The position numbers were made by a program, and so were the translations under genes. DNA of 64,000 bases, taken from a virus. Positions 44,150 to 50,141 of the stretch are shown here, one piece after another. How positions within the stretch are numbered: position 1 is the stretch's first letter; every line of letters begins with the position of its first letter. The stretch spans positions 1 to 64,000 of the IMG/VR virus record IMGVR_UViG_3300043411_001575; one strand, 5' to 3'. Under the pieces are notes generated by a model. That model saw only the letters and a list, made by a program, of their open reading frames with translations, had not been told where the DNA came from and did not search any database.

Positions 44150-44344
44150 ATGACGAAAGCAGAAATGTTAGTCGCCTTGAAAAAAGGCAAAAAAGTTACG
44201 CATAAAAACTTCATGGATGATGAATACATGTACCTGAAAGATGGCATGATTGTATTCGAAGATGGTATATCTGTAACTGAAGAAGAATTTTGGATAGGTA
44301 GGAGAGATTATGATTGGCTCACAGATTGGGAGCTTTACAAATAA
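44150..44344 (+). CDS. Small phage protein, MTKAEMLVALKKGKKVTH type
   Basis: 64 residues. The pattern MTKAEMLVALKKGKKVTHKN ... EFWIGRRDYDWLTDWELY is common in phages and has a faint similarity to the DUF2829 (Tad2 anti-Thoeris) pattern. I cannot support that identity. It is the last plus-strand gene; its stop overlaps the end of the convergent minus-strand gene by 10 nt. Confidence 0.6.
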   Translation: MTKAEMLVALKKGKKVTHKNFMDDEYMYLKDGMIVFEDGISVTEEEFWIGRRDYDWLTDWELYK

Positions 44345-44568
44345 TTTTTCCAAGCTTCAACAGCAACCTTTTTATATTTTATATTAAATGGATACTCATC
44401 AATTGGTAAATCAAGAAAGCCTCTATATATTTGTCCATGACCATGATTAGAATACATCGTGAAATCATATTCCTTTCCTGTTACAGTAGAAACATAAAAT
44501 TCAGGGTTACTCACTGAATGTTCTTCTTTACATATTAACCTATTGGTTAATTCTTCGTTAGTTAGCAT
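44335..44568 (-). CDS. Hypothetical protein, 77 aa
   Basis: Soluble; contains STVTGKEYDFTMYSNHGHGQ and ends AVEAWKNYL. ATG overlaps the end of the DUF4406-like gene by 11 nt. It lies downstream of tRNA-Gln and so at the end of tRNA operon 1. Confidence 0.55.
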   Translation of the reverse strand: MLTNEELTNRLICKEEHSVSNPEFYVSTVTGKEYDFTMYSNHGHGQIYRGFLDLPIDEYPFNIKYKKVAVEAWKNYL

Positions 44569-44860
44569 CTACATCAAAGTAAATTGAAAAACCAAGCTCT
44601 TTGGCAAGCTCTAATTCTATCATAGCTCCTTTGCTTGTTTTGTAATTTGATAACATAAATATAGCATCACACTCCATCATAGCAATAATATCTTCCTTCA
44701 TATAGGATAGCCAAGTCTTATCATGGGCATGATTTAGCTTAATTGGATTAACAGGGATGTATCCTAATTTTATACATTTAGATTCTGCTTCATTAAATAG
44801 CCATTCGGCATCGCATAATTCTAAACCTGTTATTTTACCACTAATATAAATCTTTTTCAT
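44558..44860 (-). CDS. DUF4406 / nucleoside 2-deoxyribosyltransferase-like protein
   Basis: 100 residues: MKKIYISGKITGLELCDAEW, NPIKLNHAHDKTWLSYMKED, MMECDAIFMLSNYKTSKGAM, IELELAKELGF. This is the DUF4406 pattern, related in fold to nucleoside 2-deoxyribosyltransferases. The start follows tRNA-Gln by 33 nt, so it may be expressed from tRNA operon 1. Confidence 0.8.
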   Translation of the reverse strand: MKKIYISGKITGLELCDAEWLFNEAESKCIKLGYIPVNPIKLNHAHDKTWLSYMKEDIIAMMECDAIFMLSNYKTSKGAMIELELAKELGFSIYFDVDAN

Positions 44861-44892
44861 TCAATTAATTTTGTTATTTTACCGTTAAACCG

Positions 44893-44965
44893 TTGAGCGA
44901 CTAGGAATCGAACCTAGAGTCTCTTGAATCAAAATCAAGCGTGTTGCCTGTTACACTATCGCACA
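44893..44965 (-). tRNA. tRNA-Gln(UUG)
   Basis: Cloverleaf with acceptor TGTGCGA/TCGCTCA (one mismatch), anticodon stem CTTGA/TCAAG, loop TTTTGAT with anticodon TTG, T-arm CTAGG/CCTAG. Last tRNA of operon 1. No CCA encoded. Confidence 0.9.
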
Positions 44966-45009
44966 ATAAATATTTTATTTTCAGAAAACAAATATACAAA
45001 AAAAATTAG

Positions 45010-45081
45010 TGTGAGTAACAGGAATTGAACCTGTGCGGACGGATTTTCAGTCCGTTGCTCTACCTGCTGAGCTATACCCAC
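45010..45081 (-). tRNA. tRNA-Phe(GAA)
   Basis: Acceptor GTGGGTA/TACTCAC, anticodon loop CTGAAAA (GAA), T-arm ACAGG/CCTGT. Member of operon 1. Confidence 0.93.
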
Positions 45082-45120
45082 ATAAGGCTTTTCAGCCTAT
45101 TGTTTGTTGTTAAATTATTA

Positions 45121-45864
45121 TTACCAATTACCCTTACCTGAATGATAATCATTTAATCTGTTTTTTCTTTTTCCGTTACCTATATTCTTTCCGCAATAAG
45201 TAGGAGTCTGAGCATGGCAGTTAGGGCATATGTTTCTTATATTAGAAACTTTGTCATTTTCAGAATCTCCATCTATGTGGTCTAATTGTAATGGTATTTT
45301 ATTTCCCATCCAATCATGTAAACCGCAAACCATGCACTTGTGACCATTTTTATCAATTAGATATAATTTAAGTATTTTATTCTTACTCGTTCCTGATATG
45401 TTACTTTTAAATGTTCCATCTTCTATTTTTTTGAAATTATATAGTTTCCTGTGATAATAACTACATTCACGAGAGCAAAATTTAGCCACATGGTTTTTTA
45501 ATTTTTTTCCACATATTATACAATTTAATTTTTCCCTCCACATTGGATGACTATTTCCTGACATCAAATATTTATTATTACATTCTCTTGAACACGATTT
45601 AAAATCTTTGTTTTTAGAACCAATAGCCTTCTCGTACTCTTTTCCACAATGACATATACAAATTACTCTTTCATACTTTCTTTTATTAATATTTGAATTA
45701 AAATGCTCTATACTTAAATTAAATTTATCTAACAGTTTTTTAATTTTTTTCATGTTAGCTCCGTTAATACTTAATTTTAAAGCTCTACATAAATCACTTT
45801 TTGAATTTGAATTAATTAATATTTTTTCAAATTCTTCTTTTGTTATACTTTTAAAGTCTAGCAT
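45121..45864 (-). CDS. HNH homing endonuclease inserted in tRNA operon 1
   Basis: 247 residues. Several CxxC zinc knuckles (CICHCGKEY, CIICGKKL, FCSRECSYY) precede a C-terminal HNH domain: CMVCGLHDW, IPLQLDHIDGDSENDKVSNI, ICPNCHAQTPTYCGKN. The GNGKRKNR tail is shared in form with the 62318 gene. It separates tRNA-Pro from tRNA-Phe. A weak promoter may lie just upstream. Confidence 0.88.
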   Translation of the reverse strand: MLDFKSITKEEFEKILINSNSKSDLCRALKLSINGANMKKIKKLLDKFNLSIEHFNSNINKRKYERVICICHCGKEYEKAIGSKNKDFKSCSRECNNKYLMSGNSHPMWREKLNCIICGKKLKNHVAKFCSRECSYYHRKLYNFKKIEDGTFKSNISGTSKNKILKLYLIDKNGHKCMVCGLHDWMGNKIPLQLDHIDGDSENDKVSNIRNICPNCHAQTPTYCGKNIGNGKRKNRLNDYHSGKGNW

Positions 45865-45929
45865 TTGGATGTCGATTTAATGTAAAGTTACAAATAAAAT
45901 TAAATAAAACAAACGTCATCTTATACTAA

Positions 45930-46003
45930 GTCGAAAGTATCGGACTTGAACCGCTCCTGATTACCCCAAATAACCTATGCTACCAATTACAACATACTCT
46001 CGA
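45930..46003 (-). tRNA. tRNA-Pro(UGG)
   Basis: Acceptor TCGAGAG/CTTTCGA, anticodon stem GGTTA/TAATC, loop TTTGGGG (TGG). T-stem weakly paired. First tRNA of operon 1, directly after the boxA-like element. Confidence 0.85.
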
Positions 46004-46020
46004 TATTATTAAATAAAATT

Positions 46021-46030
46021 AAAGAACGAA
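46021..46030 (-). promoter_or_regulatory. boxA-like element of operon 1
   Basis: Minus strand reads TTCGTTCTTT, then AATT; one of six copies of (A/C)GTTCTTT(A/G)A in the tRNA region. Lies between the leader terminator and tRNA-Pro. Confidence 0.5.
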
Positions 46031-46041
46031 TTTTTGAACAT

Positions 46042-46068
46042 AAAAAAACCCTGATGATTAGTCAGGGT
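46042..46068 (-). terminator. Attenuator terminator of tRNA operon 1
   Basis: Minus-strand stem ACCCTGA (46068-46062) with TCAGGGT (46054-46048), 7-nt loop, then seven T. It lies 30 nt after the stop codon of leader 1. Its 5' arm (CCTGAC) is complementary to GTCAGG inside the leader ORF (46125-46120). Confidence 0.85.
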
Positions 46069-46097
46069 CTCTTATTGTTTGTTTGTGATATATTTTT

Positions 46098-46190
46098 TCA
46101 CCCACACGGACAATACGCTCCTGACAACTGCAATCTAAACTGCGGTTGTTGAGGAAAAAATTGTTGAGTGTATGTGTTTGTTATTTTCAT
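46098..46190 (-). CDS. Leader peptide 1 (Gln/Phe/Pro), 30 aa
   Basis: ATG at 46190, TGA at 46100-46098. Sequence starts MKITNTYTQQFFPQQPQFRL, then QLSGAYCPCG. Residues 9-18 (QQFFPQQPQF) consist only of Gln, Phe and Pro, exactly the amino acids of the tRNAs in this operon (Pro, Phe, Gln). A promoter lies directly upstream and an intrinsic terminator follows. Codons 22-24 contain GTCAGG, complementary to the terminator's 5' arm. I infer an attenuation leader: ribosome stalling at Gln, Phe or Pro codons would free GTCAGG to form an antiterminator. Confidence 0.85.
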   Translation of the reverse strand: MKITNTYTQQFFPQQPQFRLQLSGAYCPCG

Positions 46191-46194
46191 GATG

Positions 46195-46226
46195 CAAAGT
46201 AACGAAATGTTTTTTAATCTACCAAA
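46195..46226 (-). promoter_or_regulatory. Promoter of tRNA operon 1
   Basis: Minus strand: TTTG (46226-46223), 20 nt, TTACTTTG (46202-46195), then CATC. The TTTGCATC start is shared with operon 2 and is similar in operon 3 (TTTGCAGC). The leader ATG follows within 5 nt, so the transcript is nearly leaderless. Confidence 0.75.
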
Positions 46227-46270
46227 TTTATTTTGAATTATTTTTAAAAATATTTTATTAACTTCGTGAA

Positions 46271-46768
46271 ATGATAGTAATGAAAGGTGTTTGCGAAGTT
46301 TGTAATGATGGAAAAGAAAAGCAATTAGCTAAGAAAAGACCTCCTTTGTGTGGTTATCATTACTCAATTGAACAGCGAAAAAAATCTGCTGAGAAAAACA
46401 AAGACAAGCCAAAGAAAGTTCAAAAGCAATTAAAACGTACTCCATTGTCTTATAAAAGAAAAGCTACAGGAGAGCTTGAACTTATGAAGAGTATTTGGGA
46501 TAACATGGAAGAACATAAATCTTTCATTAGCGGAAATCCAATTTATGAATTCAATGTAAGTTGCATGGCACATGTATTAGCAAAAGCAAAAAATAAGTAT
46601 CCTAAATTTAAATTGAATCCTGATAATATAAAATTACTCACATACGAAGAACACTTCAAATGGGATAATGCTCCACGCTCTGAGTTAATAAAACTTCCTG
46701 AGTGGGACAAAATGTTTAAGTTAGAAGAAGAACTAAAACAAGAATATAAATTATTGTTTGGATTATAA
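46271..46768 (+). CDS. NinG/HNH-like nuclease
   Basis: 165 residues, plus strand inside a minus-strand region. N-terminal cysteines (CEVCNDGKEKQ...LCGYHY), a basic linker (KQLKRTPLSYKRKATGELEL), then MAHVLAKAKNKYPKFKLNPD and LLTYEEHFKWDN, which resemble the degenerate HNH/NinG pattern (H-V-L-x-K-x-x-Y-P ... E-H). Its end abuts the convergent HNH gene at 46770. Possibly a recombination nuclease or homing-type insertion. Confidence 0.65.
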   Translation: MIVMKGVCEVCNDGKEKQLAKKRPPLCGYHYSIEQRKKSAEKNKDKPKKVQKQLKRTPLSYKRKATGELELMKSIWDNMEEHKSFISGNPIYEFNVSCMAHVLAKAKNKYPKFKLNPDNIKLLTYEEHFKWDNAPRSELIKLPEWDKMFKLEEELKQEYKLLFGL

Positions 46769-46769
46769 A

Positions 46770-47264
46770 TTAATGCTTATTGTTATGCTTTTCCCGATGA
46801 TGCTTTCTACACAACCAATTTACTGTTAAAGGCTCATTGTAATCTTCATGATGCGCAAATGTATTTATGCTATCACATCCTTCAGTCTCGCATATTCCAC
46901 GAATTAATTTACCTGTCTTAACTGCGTAATATACCTTTTTTCTTGCTCTTATCTTTTCAGGATACCTTTCGCATTGGATTTTTTTATAGTGGTAATTGTT
47001 ATTTGATATGCCATCCTTCCAATTAGGATTATTTTCACCATCAAATTTATATTTTTCATGTATTATTTTAGCACTTTTTTTACCGTTCTCTATTCTAAGC
47101 TTACTAATTTGTGCAGTTGTTCTTTTAATATTATTCCTCATCATTATCCTTTCAATACCCCAATGAGTCATATTGAATTTTTCAGCGAGTACTGAATTAG
47201 ATAAATGTAAATTATTTGAAATAAATTCAAGCATTTCATTTTTTTGTTCCTTTGTTTTTCTCAT
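46770..47264 (-). CDS. HNH/DNA-binding homing endonuclease at the end of operon 2
   Basis: Start at 47264 (MRKTKEQKNEMLEFISNNLH); a longer frame would run through tRNA-Leu and is rejected. The N-terminal helix-turn-helix (SVLAEKFNMTHWGIERIMMR) is followed by ENNPNWKDGISNNNYHYKKI and a C-terminal HNH-like CETEGCDSINTFAHHEDYNE with WLCRKHHREKH. An excellent promoter lies so close that the mRNA is leaderless. Confidence 0.8.
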   Translation of the reverse strand: MRKTKEQKNEMLEFISNNLHLSNSVLAEKFNMTHWGIERIMMRNNIKRTTAQISKLRIENGKKSAKIIHEKYKFDGENNPNWKDGISNNNYHYKKIQCERYPEKIRARKKVYYAVKTGKLIRGICETEGCDSINTFAHHEDYNEPLTVNWLCRKHHREKHNNKH

Positions 47265-47268
47265 AATA

Positions 47269-47299
47269 CAAATATACATAAATCTTAGTAGTTGTACAA
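47269..47299 (-). promoter_or_regulatory. Promoter of the 46770 homing endonuclease
   Basis: Minus strand: TTG (47299-47297), 20 nt, TATATTTG (47276-47269), then TATT and ATG. Only 4 nt separate the -7 box from the start codon, so the message must be leaderless or start inside the ATG. Confidence 0.75.
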
Positions 47300-47305
47300 T
47301 AAAAA

Positions 47306-47388
47306 GTATCCCTAGCAGAACTCGAATCTGCAAGTCAAAGACAATGGTTTTTAAGACCATCCTGTTTACCAATTTCAGCATAGGGATA
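47306..47388 (-). tRNA. tRNA-Leu(UAA)
   Basis: Class II tRNA: acceptor TATCCCT/AGGGATA, anticodon stem ATGGT/ACCAT, loop CTTAAAA (TAA), long variable arm, T-arm GCAGA/TCTGC. Last tRNA of operon 2. Confidence 0.93.
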
Positions 47389-47393
47389 TTTTG

Positions 47394-47475
47394 TACAGAT
47401 AGAGGTATTCGAAACCTCATGCATTTCTGCGTATGATTCTAAATCATGTGCGTCTTCCAATTCCGCCATATCTGC
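47394..47475 (-). tRNA. tRNA-Leu(UAG)
   Basis: Class II tRNA: acceptor GCAGATA/TATCTGT, anticodon loop TTTAGAA (TAG), T-arm GAGGT/ACCTC. Reads CUN codons, complementing tRNA-Leu(UAA). Confidence 0.9.
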
Positions 47476-47491
47476 ATTTGTTTTTTTATTG

Positions 47492-47564
47492 TTGGAACAC
47501 TAGGAGTCGAACCTAGATTAGCGGTTTTACAGACCGAATTCTTACCCTTAGAAATGATGCTCCA
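47492..47564 (-). tRNA. tRNA-Tyr(GUA), short variable loop
   Basis: Acceptor TGGAGCA/TGTTCCA, anticodon loop CTGTAAA (GTA), T-arm CTAGG/CCTAG. The variable region is only about 4-5 nt, although bacterial tRNA-Tyr normally has a long variable arm. The anticodon stem's first pair is mismatched. Confidence 0.8.
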
Positions 47565-47570
47565 ATTTTG

Positions 47571-47656
47571 CGGAAACAGCAGGACTTCAACCTGCACGGG
47601 CTTTTATACCCCTAGCGTTTTTCAAGAACGTGTACCTCTGTCAATTGGGTGCTTCC
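47571..47656 (-). tRNA. tRNA-Ser(UGA)
   Basis: Class II: acceptor GGAAGCA/TGTTTCC, anticodon loop CTTGAAA (TGA), long variable arm, T-arm GCAGG/CCTGC, discriminator G as expected for Ser. Confidence 0.92.
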
Positions 47657-47685
47657 AAATTATTTTATTTCAATGAACTGTTTTG

Positions 47686-47769
47686 CGGAGAGCAGTGGTC
47701 GTGACCCACACTCGTTTAACCGAGCCGACAACTTAGCAGGTTGCGCCTACCCTGATAGGTTTACTCTCC
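47686..47769 (-). tRNA. tRNA-Ser(GCU)
   Basis: Class II: acceptor GGAGAGT/GCTCTCC, anticodon loop CTGCTAA (GCT), long variable arm, discriminator G. The T-loop is atypical (begins with G and lacks TTC). Confidence 0.85.
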
Positions 47770-47774
47770 TTTTG

Positions 47775-47847
47775 GGTAATATATCGGGATTGAACCGATG
47801 ACCTCTCGAATCACAATCGAGCGTTCTACCACTGAACTAATATCACC
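47775..47847 (-). tRNA. tRNA-His(GUG)
   Basis: Acceptor GTGATAT/ATATTAC with an encoded G at -1 opposite C73, the His identity element. Anticodon loop TTGTGAT (GTG). First tRNA of operon 2. Confidence 0.93.
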
Positions 47848-47859
47848 ATGTATCTTTTT

Positions 47860-47869
47860 AAAGAACGAA
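47860..47869 (-). promoter_or_regulatory. boxA-like element of operon 2
   Basis: Minus strand TTCGTTCTTT followed by AAAAAG, between the leader terminator and tRNA-His; same position as in operon 1. Confidence 0.5.
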
Positions 47870-47881
47870 TTAATATAAAAC

Positions 47882-47911
47882 AAAAAACCCCAAACTTTTC
47901 AGTTCAGGGTT
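47882..47911 (-). terminator. Attenuator terminator of tRNA operon 2
   Basis: Minus strand: AACCCTGAACT (47911-47901), GAAA tetraloop, AGTTTGGGGTT (47896-47886), then six T. An 11-bp stem. CCTGAACTGA in its 5' arm and loop is complementary over 10 bp to TCGGTTCAGG (47963-47954) in the leader ORF. Confidence 0.9.
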
Positions 47912-47933
47912 CTTATCATGTAAACAAATATGT

Positions 47934-48011
47934 TTAACTACAATAGAGATTTTCCTGAACCGATTGCTTCGGATACAGCGACAAATAACTATGTAATGAT
48001 GTATTTTTCAT
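47934..48011 (-). CDS. Leader peptide 2 (Ser/Leu/His/Tyr), 25 aa
   Basis: ATG at 48011, TAA at 47936-47934. Sequence MKNTSLHSYLSLYPKQSVQE then NLYCS. Residues 5-13 (SLHSYLSLY) use only Ser, Leu, His and Tyr, the exact amino acids of the operon's tRNAs. Ser is coded from both boxes (TCA, TCG, AGT) and Leu from both boxes (TTA, TTG, CTG, CTC), matching the two Ser and two Leu tRNAs. TCGGTTCAGG at codons 17-20 can pair over 10 bp with the terminator. Inferred role: attenuation sensor for charged tRNA. Confidence 0.87.
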   Translation of the reverse strand: MKNTSLHSYLSLYPKQSVQENLYCS

Positions 48012-48019
48012 AATGGATG

Positions 48020-48050
48020 CAAATTAAAGGATTATTTATTTATCCGCAAA
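48020..48050 (-). promoter_or_regulatory. Promoter of tRNA operon 2
   Basis: Minus strand: TTTG (48050-48047), 19 nt, TTAATTTG (48027-48020), then CATC. Leader ATG 8 nt downstream. Same TTTGCATC start as operon 1. Confidence 0.75.
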
Positions 48051-48099
48051 ATTTATTTTTAATAAAAATCATATTGAATTGAAAATGAGTGAAATAAAA

Positions 48100-48321
48100 T
48101 TATTCGATGCAAATTAATTCTACTTTTTTGACTTTATCCCAAATCTTACCGAATGCAGTAGGATTCAACCCAACTTTTGCAGTCCAATTTGTAGGGGCAA
48201 TCCATTTCTGTCCATCGTGTAAATTACCCACAGAAGCTACAGAAGTACCTCCTCCTGATTTTTTCTTCCAATAAATACGGTACAAACCACATCTTAATTC
48301 TTTAACGTCTTCTTTTTTCAT
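48100..48321 (-). CDS. Conserved phage protein, CGLYRIYWKKKSGGG family
   Basis: 73 residues. ELRCGLYRIYWKKKSGGGTS and KWIAPTNWTAK match a small protein family common in phages of Bacteroidota, with unknown function. Last gene of the minus-strand block driven from 56318. Confidence 0.7.
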   Translation of the reverse strand: MKKEDVKELRCGLYRIYWKKKSGGGTSVASVGNLHDGQKWIAPTNWTAKVGLNPTAFGKIWDKVKKVELICIE

Positions 48322-48331
48322 CTTATTTTTT

Positions 48332-48652
48332 TTAATTTAAAATACGTCTAACTTCAGGAAAACATTTGTCTAATTTATTCTCCCATTCTACTGAGTAACG
48401 TGAATAATAGTCCATGTTTCTATTTACTCTTTCAATAGCCTGCTCTCTTGTGAAATTGTTACATATCATACAGAATTCAATGTGAGTTTCATGAGCATCT
48501 TTAGCTAATTTAAATTTGTCTTTCATTAAAACATCTTTGAAAAACCAATCCATAAACCAATCATATACGATTGGTAATTCTTTTGTTGGATTAGCATTCC
48601 ATTCTTTTAATTCCTTTAATGATTTTATTCTTTTTTTCATTTTATAATACAT
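48332..48652 (-). CDS. Hypothetical protein, 106 aa
   Basis: Helical. Contains CMICNNFTREQAIERVNRNM (two cysteines) and a basic N-terminus. It follows the HNH-AP2 gene with a short overlap. Confidence 0.55.
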   Translation of the reverse strand: MYYKMKKRIKSLKELKEWNANPTKELPIVYDWFMDWFFKDVLMKDKFKLAKDAHETHIEFCMICNNFTREQAIERVNRNMDYYSRYSVEWENKLDKCFPEVRRILN

Positions 48653-49235
48653 TTAATTCTGAATATTCTGTACCCCAATTTTCAATAGCAGCTTCATTAT
48701 ATGCTTTAGCAGCATCTTCTTCACTTAAAAAATAACCTAAATGCTTTTTCTTGTAGTCTAATTTTATTGACGCAGACCACTTGTTAGCGAACTTATTCCA
48801 ACTGACTCCTTTATAAATACTGCTTGGAACATTACCATTAGCGGTTCTTTGTTTTTTCTCTTTATAGTGAGCTTTTTGATGGCTTATTAATTCAAGATTA
48901 TCTCTTCTTAAATTTAATGGATTCCTGTCTTTATAATGAATTACCGTTTTACCTTCTGCTTCAAGTAATAATTTAGCAAAAGGAGCTACAATTCTTTTTC
49001 CTTCTTTTGAAATCCAAAGTGCCATTACTGCTTGTCTCTGTTCATCAAACCAAATATCTTGTTGCCTGAGAACTTCATAATCAAAATCATCAAACTGAAT
49101 ATTTTTTCCGCAAGTGGTTTTTACCCATCTGAATTGGTCTGCAAAAATACGCATTGCCTTTACCACATCTTCAGATGTAAAACTATTATTCTCTTTCCCA
49201 AATAAATCTTTTATAACCTGTATCTCTGTTTTCAT
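48642..49235 (-). CDS. HNH-AP2 homing endonuclease
   Basis: 197 residues. Centre: VIHYKDRNPLNLRRDNLELI, the H-N-H motif of HNH_3-type nucleases. C-terminus: a complete AP2/ERF DNA-binding domain (SSIYKGVSWNKFANKWSASI, HLGYFLSEEDAAKAYNEAAI, then N-W-G). This architecture is typical of mobile endonucleases. The first ~80 residues may derive from the neighbourhood or bind a target. Confidence 0.85.
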   Translation of the reverse strand: MKTEIQVIKDLFGKENNSFTSEDVVKAMRIFADQFRWVKTTCGKNIQFDDFDYEVLRQQDIWFDEQRQAVMALWISKEGKRIVAPFAKLLLEAEGKTVIHYKDRNPLNLRRDNLELISHQKAHYKEKKQRTANGNVPSSIYKGVSWNKFANKWSASIKLDYKKKHLGYFLSEEDAAKAYNEAAIENWGTEYSELNVL

Positions 49236-49579
49236 CTAGCATAAATATATTTACCGCCATCCCAAAATCTTTCTGATTTATTTTTAATACCTAACCACTC
49301 CCTAAATGAAAGACCACTATCATCACTAAGGAATTCACGGTATCTTATTTGTGAACGAGTTAGTTTTTTAATTGGTGGCTTATGATTAAATGTTTCCAAG
49401 TATTGTACTTCCCATGTTGGATGGCAAGGCAAAGGCTCTGCGGTTACATTATCATAAAAATTAACTCCGATATAGTTTCCCATATCTTTTGTTATTACCC
49501 CTTTTTTACCATTAACAATTACCTCTCTGTGTATTTCAGCAGGAACATTATATCTGTTTTTTATGTATTCGAATTCCAC
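49232..49579 (-). CDS. Conserved phage protein, small-barrel N-terminus
   Basis: 115 residues. NVPAEIHREVIVNGKKGVIT and GNYIGVNFYDN form a small beta-barrel pattern; CHPTWEVQYLE and SRSQIRYREFLS-like C-terminal helices follow (TRSQIRYREFLSDDSGLSFR). A family I know from many phages with unknown function. Confidence 0.65.
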   Translation of the reverse strand: MEFEYIKNRYNVPAEIHREVIVNGKKGVITKDMGNYIGVNFYDNVTAEPLPCHPTWEVQYLETFNHKPPIKKLTRSQIRYREFLSDDSGLSFREWLGIKNKSERFWDGGKYIYAR

Positions 49580-49582
49580 TTT

Positions 49583-49858
49583 TTATTTCGTTTTAAAATC
49601 TTCGTATTCTCCAATATAACAAACTCCATATTCAAGATAATCACCATCCTTAGTAAATTCTTTTTCCATAAATCTAGCTTCTTTATAGGCACTATCTTCT
49701 GTTTCAAATAACTTACTCTTACCAAAGTACTTTTTAAGTTCCTTTTTACGCTTTACACTTCCTTCAGGAAAGAAATAAATATTATCTATGCATTGCGTAT
49801 AAATAACTCTATATCCATCAGGAAACTTAGCTATGTATATCCCATTGTCTGCACTCAT
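49583..49858 (-). CDS. Conserved phage protein, SADNGIYI family
   Basis: 91 residues. MSADNGIYIAKFPDGYRVIY ... EYGVCYIGEYEDF is a well-known pattern of small phage and prophage proteins without assigned function. Confidence 0.72.
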   Translation of the reverse strand: MSADNGIYIAKFPDGYRVIYTQCIDNIYFFPEGSVKRKKELKKYFGKSKLFETEDSAYKEARFMEKEFTKDGDYLEYGVCYIGEYEDFKTK

Positions 49859-50139
49859 TAATTTGTATTTTTATAAAACCAATATAAATCTCCATCAGGC
49901 TCTAAAATCCATTCGCCTAAATAATCTTTTGCGTTATCACAGGTTAAGGTTATTTTACTCATACTATCAATCTTCAAAGTTTTAGTATCCATAATAGTAG
50001 CAGCTCTTATTGTTAACTGCCCATGAATTTCCTTTACAACCACATCAGTACTTCCGATGTGGCTCTTTAGGTCTTTTGGTACACAAATGATAACAGTATT
50101 GTGCCTGTATGTAGTATCTACAATTTTAACTTGAAACAT
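49858..50139 (-). CDS. Hypothetical protein, 93 aa
   Basis: Beta-rich (VKIVDTTYRHNTVIICVPKD). Its stop overlaps the next gene's start. No family recognised. Confidence 0.5.
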   Translation of the reverse strand: MFQVKIVDTTYRHNTVIICVPKDLKSHIGSTDVVVKEIHGQLTIRAATIMDTKTLKIDSMSKITLTCDNAKDYLGEWILEPDGDLYWFYKNTN

Positions 50140-50141
50140 AA

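Noticed and set aside
44150-44344. Anti-Thoeris Tad2 (DUF2829) assignment
   Set aside because: Only the general ALKxGKKV...W..W pattern matches; the typical RxGWNGKG stretch is absent.
47265-47420. N-terminal extension of the 46770 gene to 47420
   Set aside because: It would translate tRNA-Leu(UAA) and part of tRNA-Leu(UAG); a canonical promoter directly precedes the internal ATG at 47264.
47173-47676. Plus-strand ORFs of 87 and 76 codons across the tRNA-Leu/Tyr/Ser genes
   Set aside because: They are antisense to clear tRNA cloverleaves and to the start of the homing endonuclease, with no promoter and no neighbour on that strand.
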